Origin: Paramecium pentaurelia
Lineage: Eukaryota; Ciliophora; Oligohymenophorea; Peniculida; Parameciidae
Direction of reading: 5' to 3'
Assembly: GCA_905183005.1 (NCBI GenBank)
Contig: CAJJDO010000130.1
Span: 250,767-314,766 of the forward strand
Length of the DNA: 64,000 nt
The translations under genes were made by a program, and so were the position numbers. Positions within the stretch are counted from its first letter, which is position 1, and the number at the start of each line of letters is the position of its first letter. Below, in pieces: positions 52,302-63,654 of this stretch. A model generated the notes under the pieces. It did no database searches and was not told where the DNA came from. It saw nothing but the letters and a program-made list of their open reading frames with translations.

Positions 52302-53076
52302 AATAAAATATAAAATATTTAAAATATTTTTTATAATATTTTTTATAATATTTTTTTAATCAATATTAATATTTGTAAGTAGTAAGTAAAATTTAAATAC
52401 CTAACTGTCAATTTTAGCCTAAGAGCTTGATTTGCAACTCTAATTTTTTTAAGGATTTGAGGTATCTTCTATTTCCAATTTATTCCATTTATTTTTTTCT
52501 AAAATTTTGAATTTACTTTGTGCAACCTGTCATTGTGATATGCTTTTACAAATTGAATAAAATAATTGTGAAATAATAACCAAAAAAATTGAAGTTCAAT
52601 TTCAATATTATGAATTCCTCTATAGTAAAAAAATATGGAAAATATTACTAAAATATTCAATGGTATTAAATTTGAACAATTAAGTTATTATCTTTTAAGA
52701 ATTTGGAAGTGGTTTAAGAAGCTCAAATATATTTTGTAGTTGAGTAAATTTGTATATTTTTTAAAAATAATCAATTTCATGTTGTTATAATTGACGATGT
52801 TTTTATTGTTAATAAGCTTGCATCTCCTTTAATATTTAATTAATACTTAAATCAAATCATTATATTCTTACTCAGTATTGATTAATTTAAATTAATTGCT
52901 AAAATATAACACTTATTTTCTCAATATACATATTTTCACCAACTCTATTAGATTAAATTTTTAATAAAAAAATTATATACAAAAATCTTAGAGATTTATT
53001 AATAATTAGTATATCAAATAAATTAATTAAGACAGACAAGATTTATGAGGAATATAAATTTAAATAAAATATAAAT
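52302..53076. other. Intergenic, simple-sequence A/T tracts
   Basis: 775 bp without a supported gene. Just after the APCDD1-like gene there is a short imperfect direct repeat (about 52312-52350, unit around ATATTTTTTATA). It lies between a plus-strand gene and a minus-strand gene, both ending into it. Confidence 0.5.
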
Positions 53077-54310
53077 TCATGCATCCTAATTAAATGGGTT
53101 GCTTTATTCATTTCTATGAACATATTTAAATATCTTTTCTTTTTTATCATAAATCTAGAAATAATAATGATATCTAAATACTTCTTCCATTTCTTTGAAT
53201 GCTTGCAATAGTTTATCATTGTAAGGATAGAAAATTCCTTCTTTATAATTGACAAAATTGGCAGAAGCAGGAACCCACTCATTAAAATTCTCATGGAGAT
53301 CATTATCAATCAAATTGTCAATTTATTTAACATCTCTTATTCCTTATTATAAGAGTTATCTTAAAGTAAAATTATTTTTTGCTGCTTCTAATACCTCTTG
53401 CTTATCTAATTAACCATCTCCATTGATATCACATTCTATAAAAATCTTTGAAATTGTTTTTTTTAATTTCTATCTGTCACTGAATGATGCTATATTTAAT
53501 TTTAAGACATTATATAATTCTTATTCAGAGATGGCTCCACTTCCATCAGTATCACAAATTTCAAAAAATACTTTCATTTTCTCTTCAATTGAGTCTTCCT
53601 TAAAAACCTCTAATCCAACAATTAACTCCTTATAATCTATTGTGCCACTCTAATCTTCATCGAAAACATAAAATAGTTTTTCTGAAAGATCAGTGCTCAA
53701 TCCTACAACACTTAATAAATCTATAAATTCTGCTTTATTGAGACCATTTTATTTTTGTTTTGCATATTTAACCATAACTTAATAATTGCTAAAGAGTTAA
53801 GTTATTGCTTCCTTTCTATTTTTTAAAAGCCATTATATAGTTTTCCACTTCATTTTAAACTTAGATCTAGCAGTTACTTTTTTTGTTAGATTGAAATTAG
53901 AATGTTTTTATGTTTAATTATTTAGCATTATAGATACACTACCTTTTGGAACTGAAACTGCTTTTTTGATGTTTCTACTCTTTTCTGTGTATTTGCATTT
54001 ATTTTATAATTTCTTATTGTATACTAACTCTTAAATTTTTTCCAATCTCACTAACTATGGATTCTTGCACTAATATTTATAGCCTTCATTTCAAAATATA
54101 CTTACGTTTCATTTTAGGATCTTACTCAGATTCTAATATTACACTTAAATCCTAACTTTAAAAGCGAGTAGGCAATTCAATCACACTATTTTGGCTTTTC
54201 TAAGTGGCTAATGACCTTGGTGATGGCTATATGGAGTGACTTACTTGTGAAGTATTCATATTCTATTTAGGACCATAACTATGATCCAAAGCATATGAAT
54301 GAGTTTTCAT
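53077..54310 (-). CDS. EF-hand calcium-binding protein, 403 aa
   Basis: ATG at 54310; one 22-nt intron (54084-54105, ends AAG); stop at 53079-53077; 404 codons. The N-terminal ~170 residues are Ser/Gln/Lys-rich and probably disordered. Then comes a run of EF-hands. NGLNKAEFIDLL is a degenerate first hand. DEDQSGTIDYKE, DTDGSGAISEQE and DINGDGQLDKQE are three canonical loops with Asp at 1, acidic or polar residues at 3 and 5, Gly at 6 and Glu at 12. The spacing resembles calcineurin-B/neuronal-calcium-sensor or CDPK C-lobes, but no kinase domain is attached. After the last hand ~90 residues follow (including HENFNEWVPASANF). Likely calcium sensor; partner unknown. Confidence 0.8.
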
Positions 54311-55461
54311 TAGAAAAAGTTTTTATTTCATAATAATTAATAATAAGAATATTTCCTTAGAATAAAAATACAAACTATCTAAAAAAATTAAATTCCTGTT
54401 GGATTATGAAGGTAATTTTATCAATCATATTCAATCTATCCATATACTAAAATAGTTAGAAAAAATAACATAATTATTATTTTATTCATTACTATTATTT
54501 TTCAAAGTTCATAAAACAGTATTAATATACTATTTAAATATGATTAATATGAAAATAGTAATTTAAAGATATACTAATACTCAAAGTAAACCACTTTTTG
54601 GATTTATAATAATTTTATAATTGAATTAAATTTACATAGTTTAAAATAAAATGTATAATCTAAGAATTATTAATTGTCTAAATTTGGATTATTCTAATTC
54701 TCATTTAAAAATTAACTATATTTAAGAAGGTGTTGAGAATCCCAGTAGATATATACTTAGAACCTGCTTTACTCTATCAAACTGATTAAGAATGCTCAGT
54801 TTCCCAAAAAAATACGTATTATTACTTTTAATTCTCTTCAATACTGATAAAATTAGATTTAAAAGCTTAATTTTTGAGGTTGATTACATTTATTGGGCAT
54901 AAAAAATAAGATAAACTGTTAACTAGTGTAAACCTCCTGTTTCATTATAAAAAGTGAATGCTAAATTTGATTTATGATAATAGCAGCAGTTTCATTAAAT
55001 AAAATATTTCTGAAATAATAATTTAGCAATTTTATTCATAAATCTACTTGTAATCGTTATAATGAATTAATTAACAAGAATAGAATATTTTTCATCAAAC
55101 CCATGTTTATGTAATCATTCTGCTTGATTGTTTCATTGGCATTTATGATATAAAAGTAATTAGACATCAATAAGAATTCTTTTCATTTGAAAAACGACAC
55201 CATCATCTATGTATTTGTAATTAAATAGCATTAAAATAAATCATTGAAAATAACGATTTTTTTTTAGGCGAGTTCAAGAAGGATGGAATTATTCAATTAT
55301 TTTAATCTTAAGTAAATTAAGGATACAATTACAGAATAAGTAATTTTAATAAATCAATTTAAATTATGAAAATTTATAAATTATTGATAATAAATAATAA
55401 TATGAATATTCTAATTTAGATTGTGAATGAAATAAAACCTATTTTTATTTACAAATCATAG
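54311..55461. other. Intergenic with two possible small fragments
   Basis: 1151 bp. A plus-strand 61-residue ORF at 54792-54977 begins with a signal-peptide-like stretch (MLSFPKKYVLLLLILFNT) but has no further support. A minus-strand frame at 55231-54992 reads like protein (QMKRILIDVQLLYHKCQ, then LHKHGFDEKYSILVNQF) but contains TGAs at 55135-55133 and 55117-55115. Both are close to chance expectation and may be relics. Confidence 0.3.
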
Positions 55462-58400
55462 TCATTTTATTTATTCAATCATCATTAAGATTTAGTTAAT
55501 AAAGTTTATAATCTCCTTACTTTATCTTTATTACTTTTTCTTCCCAAATGTCACATAAACATTGAAAAATTCTAAATTTTATTATGATTAATCATATATT
55601 CTTTTGAAGAATTTCAATAAGCTATCAATTTAAACACATTAAGCACTAATCAATCTATTGTTAAGTGGAGAGAATATTGTTATTGGCAATGGAGGTAAAC
55701 AATAATCAGTCAATAAAAAAAAATAACTAATATTAATTTTTTCATTATACCTTGGTTTGTTAGGCTCTATAAATTAATCTAAACTTGGTAAACCTATACC
55801 TTAAATATCTGGTGAGAATTCATGAGAAAAGAAGTACATCATATCTAAAAATTATTGACCCAACAATTCTGATTTCACTCGATTCTCTCTAAGATAACAG
55901 TAAACTATCACAATTAAAGAAAATGAGGATAATCCACCTTAAATTTATGGAATATAAATATTTACCTTTAAAAGCTTCTGAATATCCTAATTTTTTTATT
56001 ATAGTTTTCAAAATCAAAACCAATTGTTGGATAGTTGGATATTCCTACATCCATTTGATAATCATATCAGTTGATTCATATCCTAAATGATTATGATGAA
56101 AACTAAATGAAATATCCACTTTTATTCCTGATTTCACCTTTTGCTTTATGGATTTCCACTTTGTTATTAAATTATCGTCTAGGTTTAAATATCTTGAATC
56201 AAATTCGCTAAAAGGTATTAATGGATCTATTTCAAGTTTTATCACAGGAACCATTGTGTTAAAAATAGATCTACTATCCATCTTAATGTGTACTTTGATT
56301 TTGTTACCCATTTCGTTTATAGAAATGTATTATACAATTAGTTAAATGGTTATCGAAGTGATGATTTCTCAAAACCTTCAAACGAAATAATGCCAATATC
56401 AATGTCGGAATCTATCAATGCAAGTCCTGTTGCACAAGAACCAAAGAGTCTTTATATATATTATTATTTTTAGTTTTTACTTAATTTTATCATCATGCAA
56501 AAAAAATAAGCTCTATATTGTTACTTTGACTCTATTATAAACTAATTCTCTAAATGGCAATAGATCATCAAATTCCTATAAAATCATATCAGTAAAATTA
56601 ATAATATCCATCGTCATGAATTCAAGCATCTTTTTTTCCCCTAACTTGGTATTATCTTCAATAATTATTTTCATTGATTTATCAGATATAGTTTTCTATT
56701 GTTATCGTAAATTAACAGAAGATTATACCAAGCATTCATGATTATCCTTACTATTACAAAATTAAGTTAAGTCTTCCTCATTTTTTATTTTTTATACATT
56801 ATAAAGGCTTTACTTTGATGGTGTCTGTTTATTTTTTTACAATTATGCTTCAAAGGCCGAATTCTAGGAAGAGGGTTATAATGATTAAGATTTTGAATAT
56901 TTATCTTTAGAAATATTCTATTGATCAAATTTTTCAATATTTTGCTATTGATATTTTTATTTATTCTTTTTAATACATTACTTGATATTTAATTAATATT
57001 TTTAGGCAAATTCTTGTTCTTCAATCAGGCAAGAATTAGATAATTAAATTATTAATTACACAGAATCTAAGGAAATTTAAATCCACTATTCCTCTTCTTT
57101 AAATGTTGATTGCTTAAAAGATTCAAATGAATTTCCCAATTATATTTCCTAAATAAATTTTGTATTCTTTAACTCTTAAACCAAGCATCTTATGGATGCT
57201 TCTTCTTATGTTGATTAATCACTTGTTAAGTTCTCACTAAATGTTAAAATAAAGTTACATGGAGGATAAATCATTTCTAGAATTATTCCTTATTAATGAC
57301 TCCTCTGATTAAGCATTCTGTACTAAAGTTTGTTTTTAGGGTTTTTTTTACTTTTTCTTCCTTTTTGAAGTTTTAGATTTAGATTAAGATTCACTACTTA
57401 ATAATTCTTATTCTAAGTGCTCTTGATAAAGGTTAAGAAATATAGTATAGAATTTTTTGAGATAATAAGTTTTTTATTCAATAAGTTCACTCATCTTTGT
57501 TATTTACATAGAACTTATTATATTTTAATCAGTATTGCACTTTTGAATAAATGAAGCTTAAATTTCTGCCTGTGATTTATAAGTTTTAATAGCAGGACTT
57601 TAAAAGATATTAGAATAAAATATATTTTCGAGATTTCCAGATTTTTTTTAGATTTCATTAGTTATTTATTCATAATACTTTATTAGCTATGAAAAATAAT
57701 GATAAAAGAATACCTACTCTCTATTGTTAGCTATATTTAATTAAAAAAAATTTTAGAGTTCAAAATTATTATTTTTAATTGTGGTTTAATTATTATCCTT
57801 GATTTTCTTTTTCTTATCATGCGAAATTGCAAAATAATAAGCTAGATTCTTTTCGTATTCTCTCACAATCCATTCAATACAACTATGGTAAGATTTCTAA
57901 GAAAACCATTCAGGATCCTCAACTTTTTCATGAGTAGCTTTTGGTGGTTTTGAAAGAAATTTATAATTTGAAATGTCCTGAAGGAGTTAAAAAAAATGAT
58001 CTAACTTATTTAAGGCACCGTCAACTAAAATAATTGAATCCATAAACTATTCTTCATCAATGATTTACAACAATTCATAAAATTCCTTTTTTATAAAATT
58101 TTTTACTTCAGCTCTTGAATGAAGTTATTTAGATGTCATTATAAATTAGTCATCAAACCTCTCTTGCAAGTTCAACCTAGTAAAAATCTTTCAATTACTG
58201 TCTTTATTTTATTCCATAATGGGAGGGAACAAAAAGTCTATCATAAATATACATCTAAAGTATTGGAATTGTACTCGCTTAGCCTTTAATTTAAAAAATC
58301 CGATACTAATCATTGATCTCAAGGGTAGCCAACCTAGATTGGGATGTAATTATTGTACCATTTAAGCATTTCTACTCGATAGGTACTTTATTAATGTAAT

Positions 58401-58504
58401 TCCTTCATCTCATCCGGATAATAGTAAGGTAAGTAAGTATTTCGGTAAGGATACATTACATTATAAGGTGGTATAAAAGGACCTAATTAATTGATGTGAC
58501 TCAT
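55462..58504 (-). CDS. Nucleotidyltransferase, TUTase / non-canonical poly(A) polymerase type, with long N-terminal extension
   Basis: Adds nucleotides to RNA 3' ends (Cid1/TRF4/TUT family). About 945-954 aa. The catalytic domain lies in the C-terminal third. LFGSCATGLALIDSDIDIG holds the G-S and the first two metal-binding Asp residues. KVDISF gives the third Asp. FKGGLSSFSLIVIVYCYL is the conserved PAP-associated core. Between VPVIKLE and KVDISF is an insertion of ~45 residues. The first ~600 residues (start MSHINQLGPFIPPYNVMYPY) contain a structured region (FDDQFIMTSKQLHSRAEV, then EDPEWFSQKSYHSCIEWIV) and a Lys/Gln-rich linker. Introns: 25 nt near 58335, 22 nt at 58177-58198, 22 nt near 57260, 31 nt at 56450-56480, 26 nt near 56290 (AAG), 28 nt at 55938-55965 (AAG) and 24 nt at 55727-55750. 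The sum leaves exactly 955 codons. An optional in-frame 27-nt intron near 57710 is undecided. Confidence 0.82.
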
Positions 58505-60454
58505 CAAAATGATTAAAATGCATACTTACTCAAAAGAATTTAGATAAAAATAGTAGTATTTTAATATTAATTTATATTCCAGAAGTTCCACTAATATTTT
58601 CTATCATTTCATAAATAAAAATTAAGCAGCATCATAAATCTATTAAGAATATTTAATTTCAAATCAGAAAATATGTGTTCATATTAAATATAATCAAATT
58701 TACAAAACATAATAATATTAAATTTATAGGTTTTCATTAAAAAAATCATTCGATTAAAAATGTAGTTTTAGGAATGTTGCTCTTCATTTAATTTCTATTA
58801 TCTGTAACAATTTTAGGTTCAAAACAGCTTAAATATTATATTCAGAGATTCTGTTTCAATAAAATAAAAAACATTTTTTTAAAACTTCAATATGATTGTT
58901 CAATTTAGACATGAAGTACATGATGATAGTAACTAGAGATTTAAATCATCAAAATGCCAATACAAAAAAACGATAGGATGATAAAATTTACAAAAAAAGA
59001 AGAATGATGTACATTCTAAAAAATATTTGCCAAAATTTTCTGGTAGATGCGTATTAATTGGAAGCCTTATGGTATTGGCTTCCAAGTTTTTAATTTCAGC
59101 AATCTTTCCCTTTAAATATTTCGCTCTTTAAGCTAAACTTGAACAAATTTAATCTAGTCTAAATCATTTTTTTGGTTATTATTTTAGTTATTATAATATA
59201 TGAATTATTTTATCATAAACAATGAATCACACAAGCCCAAAAATAATTTTTTATTTATTTAATCCCTTTATAATCTCTTTTGCATTTATTGAAAATATGA
59301 GTTGCTTTTATAAATTAAGGATTGAGTGTTTGAAATCCCTTTCGGTCCCCAAATCGAAATTTAATCACAACTAAATATTGCTTGGCAGTGTTAAATTACG
59401 ACAGGCCAAAAGTCTTTAGTCGCTACATCATCGCTATTTATTTAAAGAATATTAAAAGCAAATTAACAAAATTCCATTTTTTAATATCTAGGATACTATG
59501 ATAGGTATACTTAATTGATTATTATTTATATAAGGGGTTGGTGTGGAAAGTTTTAATTAACAAACGTTATTTTATTTAGTTTTTTAGTTAGAAAAAATTA
59601 CTTATTATTTAATACCAAAAAGAATAATAAGTTATGTCAAGAATTTAAAAAAAATAAAGTTGATCTTAGATTATTTAAGCAATTAATTTAATTTTAAAAA
59701 AAGTTAAAATCATTATCAAAATTTCAATAAACTTTTTTATTATTCATTTATAGATATTTAAGTATTTCTAAATATAAAATAATTTAAAGATAAACTAATC
59801 ATCAATAAGTATTATATCCCCAAAAGTATTAAGATTTAAGAATTTAATTATATCTATATTATAATTAAAAACCAATTTCCAAGAAATCTTTTAAATATCT
59901 ATAAACAATAACATTTATAATCCAACACCATAATGTACACAGCTATTTACAGAGTCAAAACTATATTCACTTTTCCCTTTAAGATCTTTTAATGAAATTA
60001 ATATCTTGATAAAACTTATCCCTCATCGCTTCTTAGTTTTTGTATTGATGAACTTAAAATTAGATTAGTTAAATAAGAAATTACCTAAAATAAGTAATTT
60101 AAGGCAATTAAGCAAATTGAAGAAAAAAGTATTTTTTTATGTATATGTATTTGTATGTTCACGATAAAGAAATAATTATTCATCAATTATTCAATAATGC
60201 TTTTCATTTTTCATCGACTTTAATAATTAAGGGTGATAAATATTTTTCAGTCCTTAATTAAAAAATTAGTTTCAATACATAATTTAGAGTTAGAAAAGCT
60301 ACAAACATATTCTGTGTAATTTAGAAATTTAATTTTCTTATTAAAAATAATTTTAATATCCCAAAAATTATTTCTTAATCCTTATTCTCTTTTATGGTGC
60401 AACTTTTATAAAATTAAGCTCTTAAAATCAGTGTGGTACTTCCAGCTTATAAAA
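58505..60454. other. Gene-poor region, decayed sequence
   Basis: About 1.95 kb with no intact frame that I can support. Around 59330-59450 the base composition is locally less AT-rich than its surroundings. From about 60000 a frame reads SLLSFCIDELKIRLVKQEI, then KAIKQIEEKSIF, which resembles the N-terminal part of Paramecium TPR-family proteins and probably belongs to the decayed TPR gene that follows. Confidence 0.4.
59058..59085. other. Perfect 9-bp inverted repeat (hairpin)
   Basis: TTGGAAGCC at 59058-59066 and its complement GGCTTCCAA at 59077-59085, with a 10-nt loop. It is GC-richer than its surroundings. It could be a fold in an unannotated RNA, or chance. Confidence 0.35.
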
Positions 60455-61217
60455 ATGTTTCCTCATCTTATACAAATGGAGTATTTGAATGAATTCATTG
60501 ATTTGAATTAATATGTTTTTAAAGAAAAATAAGCAAGTAGGGTTTTTTTAGAATTAAATTATTATTAAAAAAATTTTGATGCATCTCAAAAAAATGAGCT
60601 ACAACTTACAATTTTTAACGGAATCATTTTTAGGAGTTGAAAATTACATATAAAATTGAAGAAGCATTATAAGAAATTAATAATGCATTGAATCTTGATT
60701 CTAAATTTGCTGAAGCCTACACTCTAAGAAGTTGATGTTATAAATTAGAATTTATGTGAACTATATGAAAAGATGAAATAATATGATAAGGCTTTAGAAG
60801 ATGTAAATTATAGAATATCCATAAATAATAATTAAGCTGAAAGTTATTATTAAAGAGGTAAAAATGAATTCGTATAATCTAAGCAACAATTTATTGGAGA
60901 AAATCAATATTTGATCTAGCATTATAAGATTGTAAGAAATGTGTTGAGATTGATACAAACTTTGCAATGAGTTTTTGTTGAATAAGTAATAAAATGAAGT
61001 TTAATTTATAGGCACAATTATGAATAATTTGAAATAGTAGGAAAATGAATTTAAGTTTTACAATTAGGCTTTAGAAAAAGATTGGGATTGTTATAATGCA
61101 TTTATGTGTAGAAGTATCAAAACATGTAATTTATAAGGTTAGTATTATATGGATGAACAAAAGATTGATGATGCACTTAGAGATTTCAAATAAGCAATTG
61201 AAATCAACCCTATAAAT
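59964..61217. repeat. First copy of a 1254-bp exact direct repeat (assembly overlap)
   Basis: Bases from 59964 (tattcactttt) to 61217 (ctataaat) recur, as far as I can compare by eye without a mismatch, at 61219-62472, offset 1255. The two copies are separated only by a single N at 61218. The copy ends coincide exactly with that N. This is what results when two contigs sharing a 1254-bp overlap are placed end to end instead of merged. Confidence 0.9.
60455..61217 (+). pseudogene. Decayed TPR-repeat gene, first (redundant) copy
   Basis: The start-like ATG at 60455 opens MFPHLIQMEYLNEFIDLN. Tetratricopeptide-like units follow, in shifting frames: KIEEALQEINNALNLDSKF, then EAYTLRS, a TGA at 60733-60735, CYKLEF; then KALEDVNYRISINNNQAESY; then CKKCVEIDTNFAMSF; then YYMDEQKIDDALRDFKQAI. 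Each unit shows the TPR spacing, but frameshifts and TGAs separate them. The TGA at 60733 stands where TPR units usually have Trp (R-S/G-W-C-Y). The gene is cut off by the N at 61218. Confidence 0.65.
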
Positions 61218-61218
61218 N
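61218..61218. other. Single ambiguous base (N), contig junction
   Basis: The only N in the window. It lies exactly between the two copies of the 1254-bp direct repeat and therefore marks a scaffolding join. Confidence 0.95.
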
Positions 61219-62472
61219 TATTCACTTTTCCCTTTAAGATCTTTTAATGAAATTAATATCTTGATAAAACTTATCCCTCATCGCTTCTTAGTTTTTGTAT
61301 TGATGAACTTAAAATTAGATTAGTTAAATAAGAAATTACCTAAAATAAGTAATTTAAGGCAATTAAGCAAATTGAAGAAAAAAGTATTTTTTTATGTATA
61401 TGTATTTGTATGTTCACGATAAAGAAATAATTATTCATCAATTATTCAATAATGCTTTTCATTTTTCATCGACTTTAATAATTAAGGGTGATAAATATTT
61501 TTCAGTCCTTAATTAAAAAATTAGTTTCAATACATAATTTAGAGTTAGAAAAGCTACAAACATATTCTGTGTAATTTAGAAATTTAATTTTCTTATTAAA
61601 AATAATTTTAATATCCCAAAAATTATTTCTTAATCCTTATTCTCTTTTATGGTGCAACTTTTATAAAATTAAGCTCTTAAAATCAGTGTGGTACTTCCAG
61701 CTTATAAAAATGTTTCCTCATCTTATACAAATGGAGTATTTGAATGAATTCATTGATTTGAATTAATATGTTTTTAAAGAAAAATAAGCAAGTAGGGTTT
61801 TTTTAGAATTAAATTATTATTAAAAAAATTTTGATGCATCTCAAAAAAATGAGCTACAACTTACAATTTTTAACGGAATCATTTTTAGGAGTTGAAAATT
61901 ACATATAAAATTGAAGAAGCATTATAAGAAATTAATAATGCATTGAATCTTGATTCTAAATTTGCTGAAGCCTACACTCTAAGAAGTTGATGTTATAAAT
62001 TAGAATTTATGTGAACTATATGAAAAGATGAAATAATATGATAAGGCTTTAGAAGATGTAAATTATAGAATATCCATAAATAATAATTAAGCTGAAAGTT
62101 ATTATTAAAGAGGTAAAAATGAATTCGTATAATCTAAGCAACAATTTATTGGAGAAAATCAATATTTGATCTAGCATTATAAGATTGTAAGAAATGTGTT
62201 GAGATTGATACAAACTTTGCAATGAGTTTTTGTTGAATAAGTAATAAAATGAAGTTTAATTTATAGGCACAATTATGAATAATTTGAAATAGTAGGAAAA
62301 TGAATTTAAGTTTTACAATTAGGCTTTAGAAAAAGATTGGGATTGTTATAATGCATTTATGTGTAGAAGTATCAAAACATGTAATTTATAAGGTTAGTAT
62401 TATATGGATGAACAAAAGATTGATGATGCACTTAGAGATTTCAAATAAGCAATTGAAATCAACCCTATAAAT
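61219..62472. repeat. Second copy of the 1254-bp exact direct repeat
   Basis: Same sequence as 59964-61217. Unlike the first copy, it continues after its end (62473 onward) into the natural downstream part of the TPR relic, so this copy belongs to the right-hand contig. Confidence 0.9.
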
Positions 62473-62660
62473 AGTATAGTCTAGTATAATTGAGGTGACA
62501 GATTTTACAGAAAATATATTAGGTAATTTATATTCATATGTTGGTGATAAAAAAAGAAAAAGCATTAAATGACTACAATCAAGCAATCCAACATAATCCA
62601 AAATATGTTGGTGCCTATTTTAATAGAGTTGAATACTGTTCTACAATATATTAAAGGTTA
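61710..62660 (+). pseudogene. Decayed TPR-repeat gene, copy that continues to its 3' end
   Basis: Equivalent to 60455-61217 but running on past the repeat. After YYMDEQKIDDALRDFKQAI and EINPIN, a further unit reads KALNDYNQAIQHNPKYVGAY, then FNRVEYC, a typical TPR in yet another frame. It then dissolves into poly-A/T. Frame changes and TGAs (for example 61988-61990) rule out an intact product unless many introns were missed. The TPR assignment is good; function is lost or unknown. Confidence 0.65.
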
Positions 62661-63173
62661 TTTATATTTCTATATTGGTTACTGATTTTAATCTTTAGAT
62701 AAAAAAAAAAAGCGGTATATTCATCTTACATAATCATCAACCAAAAATACTAGAGATCTTAGATTATCTAGACGTAGAAAAGTAACAATGGAAAAATATC
62801 CGAACATATCAAGAAATTAAAAAGCAAACTATTTCTTTCCTTGCTAATAAAGTATAATGGATATCCCAAAAATTTGACTGGAAATCAAAGCTAACTATGT
62901 GGAATATATTTATTAGACCGCATATTATTTATACTTTAAATGCTATTTAAACTTAAAGATACAAAAATATATTTGTTTAAGTACAAAAATATATAAATGA
63001 AGCATAAAAAATTGGCTGATTTTCCCAAAAATCTACCTTATTAAATCCTTACACTTCTATGTCCTGATATAGCAAAACTCACATTAAGGAGCTTTGAAAA
63101 TACTATTGAAAAAATGAATTAAAGAGGTATAAAATATAAAAAACCTTTAGAATACGAACATATCAATTCTTAG
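62661..63173. other. Intergenic, no gene seen
   Basis: About 510 bp of AT-rich sequence after the TPR relic, including a run of 12 A near 62701. Nothing supported on either strand. Confidence 0.45.
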
Positions 63174-63500
63174 TCAAAAACATGTAAGTAATTCTTTTTC
63201 AAGGAATGTCGATTCTTGCTTCAAAACCCATTTCTCCAAATGGAATAAAAAAAATATGCAATTAATTGTTAGTTTAATATTTTTCAATCCTGAAAGCAGA
63301 TTCTTTTTATCAATAGCGACGAATGGTAAATTTTATAAATTAAGTTTCTTTATAAGTTCTTTACCACTATTCGATCCATTATTGGAAAACTAAGAATAAG
63401 GCTTTTGTACTATTTATTAGATTTGTTCTTCAATTTCTTCAAAACAAAATTAGGATTTTCTTGGAATTTTGACAAAATTGGCATTTTTAATAATCGTCAT
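63174..63500 (-). CDS. Small hypothetical ORF, 108 aa
   Basis: Uninterrupted frame from the ATG at 63500 to the TGA at 63176-63174. It begins MTIIKNANFVKIPRKSQFCF, then SNSGKELIKKLNLQNLPFVA, and ends in a hydrophobic/charged segment. The composition is protein-like but no domain is recognised. It is divergent from the gene starting at 63655. It may be a chance frame. Confidence 0.35.
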
Positions 63501-63654
63501 GATTTTTTTTAGCTTACCCTTTCTAAGATTTAATTAAATCAGAACTTTATTTATTGAAGTTACAAAATACTATTAATAAAAATATGAGAGTTTTATGATT
63601 ATTCAAGCTTTTTAAATCCAAAAAAAATTATTGTTAGATAAGTATTCTTTACAA

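Noticed and set aside
56148..56345. Plus-strand ORF overlapping the TUTase gene.
   Set aside because: Shadow of the minus-strand coding frame, which carries the catalytic KVDISF and PAP motifs. Likewise 8804-9037 and 12476-12688 minus are shadows of the giant membrane-protein gene.
58160..58230. In-frame TGA at 58193-58191 in the TUTase N-terminus that looks like a Trp codon turned stop.
   Set aside because: A 22-nt intron at 58177-58198 plus a 25-nt intron upstream gives a clean frame from the ATG at 58504; the Trp-like reading was an artefact of ignoring introns. It warns against over-reading the other TGA cases.
59320..59420. Possible tRNA near GAAATCCC...GGTCCCC.
   Set aside because: No acceptor stem, no T-loop GTTC-R-A motif and no anticodon arm could be drawn on either strand.
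61219..62472. Recent biological tandem duplication of a TPR gene.
   Set aside because: The identity and the coincidence of its boundary with the only N make an assembly overlap far more likely.
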